Positions 15,199-16,653 of a DNA stretch of 16,653 nucleotides are shown here, one piece after another. Position 1 is the first letter of the stretch; each line of letters begins with the position of its first letter. The DNA is from JAAZZIT01 sp964480525. Lineage in GTDB: Bacteria; Bacillota; Clostridia; Oscillospirales; Ruminococcaceae. Made by a program: the position numbers and the translations under genes. The stretch lies in contig CAYZOV010000034.1 in assembly GCA_964480525.1 (NCBI GenBank), positions 1 to 16,653 on the forward strand. The letters are read 5' to 3'. Under the pieces are notes generated by a model. That model saw nothing but the letters and a program-made list of their open reading frames with translations, ran no database searches and was not told the origin of the DNA.

Positions 15199-16209
15199 TT
15201 ATCTGATGACGATTTCGTCGCCCTCGTTTATACCCGAAACAATTTCGGTCTGCGAACCTGTCTGAAGTCCCAATTCCACAGTCTGGGCAACTTTTTTCCC
15301 GTCTTTTAACAAATACACAACCTTTTCGCCGTTTACGGTTTTGATAATATTGTTCGCAACGACCACAACGTCTTTTCTTTCGTCCTGAATCAGAATTGTG
15401 TCTGCCAAAACGTTTACGCAATTTTCAGGCGGGTTGTCTTTAAATTTAACGTACACACGCTTGCTCTTAAACTCAATTCCGTACTCGTTTTCCTCGTCGT
15501 CCTCCGGAAACTCGTTAGGAATCATAAACACCACGCCCTCGTAAATTTCGCCGTCAAGCTTAATCTGAATATCCATATCCATTTTAAACTGCGTCAAATC
15601 GTCAGGGGCGATTTCCATGTAAACAAGATTAGGGTCTATGGTTTTGACAACTTCCTGTTCTTCCGAAACCCAATCGCCCTCTTTGGCGGTCACGCTGATA
15701 ACAGCGCCGTCGTTTGGTGCCTTGATAACGGCGTTTTCTTTTTGTTCGTTATATGTAATAATTTCGTGTTCGTAAATTTCTTTCTGAACCTGTTCTTTGT
15801 CGATTTCGGTCTGCGACGCACCCTGTTCTTTGAGCAGTTTCATATTAAGTTCGCAACGTTTTATGTAAAGCTCTTTTTCTTCGATTAAATAATCCAGTTC
15901 GCCCGTGTCAAGTTCCGCCAAAACGTCGCCCTCTTTGACGGTATCGCCGGCTTTTTTATAAATAGTTTTAATCGTTCCGCCCATGCCAAACGTAAGCGCC
16001 TGTTCCTTTTGTGAAACAATAGTACCCGACGTAACAATTTTTTTCACCAAATCTTTTTTCTTCGCAATAATTGTCGTATATGACGTTTCCGACGTTTTAA
16101 CCGTAGGCGGTTCGATAATTTCCTCCTCGTCAGGCAAAAAGTAACAGCCTGTTGCCGACAGCGAAACTATTCCTGCCAGAACAAGTGACAAAAATCTATT
16201 TTTTTTCAT
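15199..16209 (-). CDS. HlyD/MacA-like membrane-fusion adaptor lipoprotein
   Basis: 336 residues. The signal peptide ends in lipobox SATGC, with C22 lipidated, so the protein is anchored on the outer face of the cell membrane. The split biotinyl-lipoyl domain is visible: first half about 77-102 (GGTIKTIYKKAGDTVKEGDV), a short alpha-helical hairpin (about 104-157), second half about 160-190 (IKAPNDGAVISVTAKEGDWV). A beta-barrel and a membrane-proximal domain follow, ending in GLQTGSQTEIVSGINEGDEIVI, a usual adaptor end. The hairpin is short, as in Gram-positive adaptors that have no outer-membrane duct. It is the first gene of the operon, partner of the FtsX/MacB permease 35 bases downstream. 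AAAGGAT lies about 9 bases before the ATG, with a promoter at 16271-16299. The transported substrate cannot be predicted. Confidence 0.92.
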   Translation of the reverse strand: MKKNRFLSLVLAGIVSLSATGCYFLPDEEEIIEPPTVKTSETSYTTIIAKKKDLVKKIVTSGTIVSQKEQALTFGMGGTIKTIYKKAGDTVKEGDVLAELDTGELDYLIEEKELYIKRCELNMKLLKEQGASQTEIDKEQVQKEIYEHEIITYNEQKENAVIKAPNDGAVISVTAKEGDWVSEEQEVVKTIDPNLVYMEIAPDDLTQFKMDMDIQIKLDGEIYEGVVFMIPNEFPEDDEENEYGIEFKSKRVYVKFKDNPPENCVNVLADTILIQDERKDVVVVANNIIKTVNGEKVVYLLKDGKKVAQTVELGLQTGSQTEIVSGINEGDEIVIR

Positions 16210-16270
16210 AAATCCATATCCTTTCGGTAAAGTGGTTAAATTTAATTTTGGGCAAAATAACCCACCTTTT

Positions 16271-16299
16271 ATTTTACCAAAAAAAATTCAATTTGTCTA
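16271..16299 (-). promoter_or_regulatory. Sigma-A promoter of the adaptor-permease-cyclophilin operon
   Basis: Minus-strand TAGACA (16299-16294), a 17-base spacer containing eight T residues, and TAAAAT (16276-16271). The transcript would start near 16264, about 55 bases before the adaptor ATG. The rest of the 16210-16441 gap shows no gene; it otherwise holds only the terminator at 16384-16410. Confidence 0.78.
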
Positions 16300-16383
16300 G
16301 CGATTTTTTATCATTTTTCACAATTTACAATAAAACTGAAATTTCAAAGGTTTTCGTAATTTTTACTACACAAACTTTTTGCG

Positions 16384-16410
16384 AAAAAAAGACTTCACCC
16401 GAGGGTGAAG
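16384..16410 (-). terminator. Intrinsic terminator of the GH130 gene
   Basis: On the minus strand CTTCACC and GGTGAAG (16410-16404 and 16399-16393) pair over 7 bp around a 4-base loop, then TC and seven T residues (16390-16384). It lies 31 bases after the GH130 stop and separates that gene from the adaptor operon. Confidence 0.85.
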
Positions 16411-16441
16411 CCTTATAAAAAGTAACTATTTAAGGTGTTAA

Positions 16442-16653
16442 TTAGATTGAAGAATGCGACTTAACGTATTCAACAACTTCGTCGATATGGCAGAATGCAA
16501 GACCGACAACTGTATCAGCACAACCGTAGTAAATAGCAATTCTACCTGTATCCTTGTCGCAAAGTGTAGCGCAAGGGAATGTAACGTTCTGAACGTCGCC
16601 AACGCACTCGTAAATTTCCTGTGGGCTGATGAGGTATTCAGCACATCTGTACT
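16442..16653 (-). CDS. C-terminus of a GH130 glycoside phosphorylase (partial)
   Basis: The last 69 codons and the TAA stop (16442-16444) of a gene that enters from the right edge; the frame is open from 16651 down. The peptide reads YRCAEYLISPQEIYECVGDV, then NVTFPCATLCDKDTGRIAIYYG, then CADTVVGLAFCHIDEVVEYVK. The series VGDVxNVxFPC, IYYGxADTxVGLA and the closing IDE-hydrophobic-VEYVK helix are characteristic of the last blade of GH130 five-bladed propellers. These enzymes break beta-mannosidic bonds with inorganic phosphate to give mannose 1-phosphate, for example mannosyl-glucose or mannooligosaccharide phosphorylase. The subfamily cannot be fixed because the catalytic Asp and phosphate-binding residues lie outside the window. 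Enzymes of this type usually act in the cytoplasm in mannan use. Family assignment is strong despite the short fragment. Confidence 0.85.
   Translation of the reverse strand, partial: YRCAEYLISPQEIYECVGDVQNVTFPCATLCDKDTGRIAIYYGCADTVVGLAFCHIDEVVEYVKSHSSI

Noticed and set aside
16210..16441. Possible hidden ABC ATPase or small gene upstream of the adaptor
   Set aside because: The gap holds only a promoter and a terminator; it is far too short for an ATPase and no open frame with a ribosome-binding site is visible.
16438..16644. 68-residue minus-strand frame with an ATG near the right edge
   Set aside because: A neighbouring frame of the same strand (stop at 16442) carries a clear GH130 C-terminus with conserved motifs, so this one is a shadow.

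Overview
The window looks like chromosomal DNA from an AT-rich Gram-positive anaerobe of the class Clostridia, most likely an Oscillospiraceae/Ruminococcus-type gut or rumen bacterium. This is inferred from gene content: a fused SecDF, a Cthe_2159-type carbohydrate-binding lipoprotein, a VTC-domain protein with DUF4956, a GH130 glycoside phosphorylase, and lipoprotein versions of a cyclophilin and an RND/HlyD adaptor. Sigma-A promoters close to TTGACA-N17-TATAAT and strong Shine-Dalgarno sites are easy to see. Several genes start with TTG or GTG. No tRNA, rRNA, insertion sequence, phage gene or CRISPR array was found.

Layout. Positions 1-54 hold the start of a minus-strand gene that leaves the window. 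Next come a plus-strand surface protein (231-908; membrane anchor, Thr-rich linker, Ig-like BIG2 domain, SH3b domain) and a convergent minus-strand PilZ (c-di-GMP) protein. The minus-strand block 1789-5008 holds secDF and a TIM-barrel sugar isomerase-like gene, each with its own promoter. A tight plus-strand operon (5210-8651) encodes a VTC polyphosphate-polymerase-like enzyme, a DUF4956 membrane protein and a 673-residue beta-helix lipoprotein. A divergent pair follows: an MFS transporter (minus) and xylulokinase xylB (plus). The minus-strand operon 16209-11611 encodes an HlyD/MacA-like adaptor lipoprotein, a 975-residue FtsX/MacB permease and a cyclophilin lipoprotein. At the right edge is the C-terminus of a GH130 phosphorylase.

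How the genes may work together. The best candidate for a poorly described system is the VTC-DUF4956-Cthe_2159 operon. A cytoplasmic polymer-forming triphosphate-tunnel enzyme, a multi-pass membrane protein resembling MgtC, and a secreted ladder-like binding lipoprotein are translated from adjacent or overlapping frames, which suggests synthesis, export and surface retention of a polymer. The adaptor-permease-cyclophilin operon lacks an ABC ATPase and is bounded by a promoter and terminators, so its energy source must be encoded elsewhere. xylB, the MFS gene, the sugar isomerase and GH130 fit a life on plant polysaccharides.

Three convergent gene pairs share bidirectional hairpin terminators. 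For at least four genes the best-supported start lies inside the longest open frame, or is a non-ATG codon fixed by promoter or ribosome-binding-site position.
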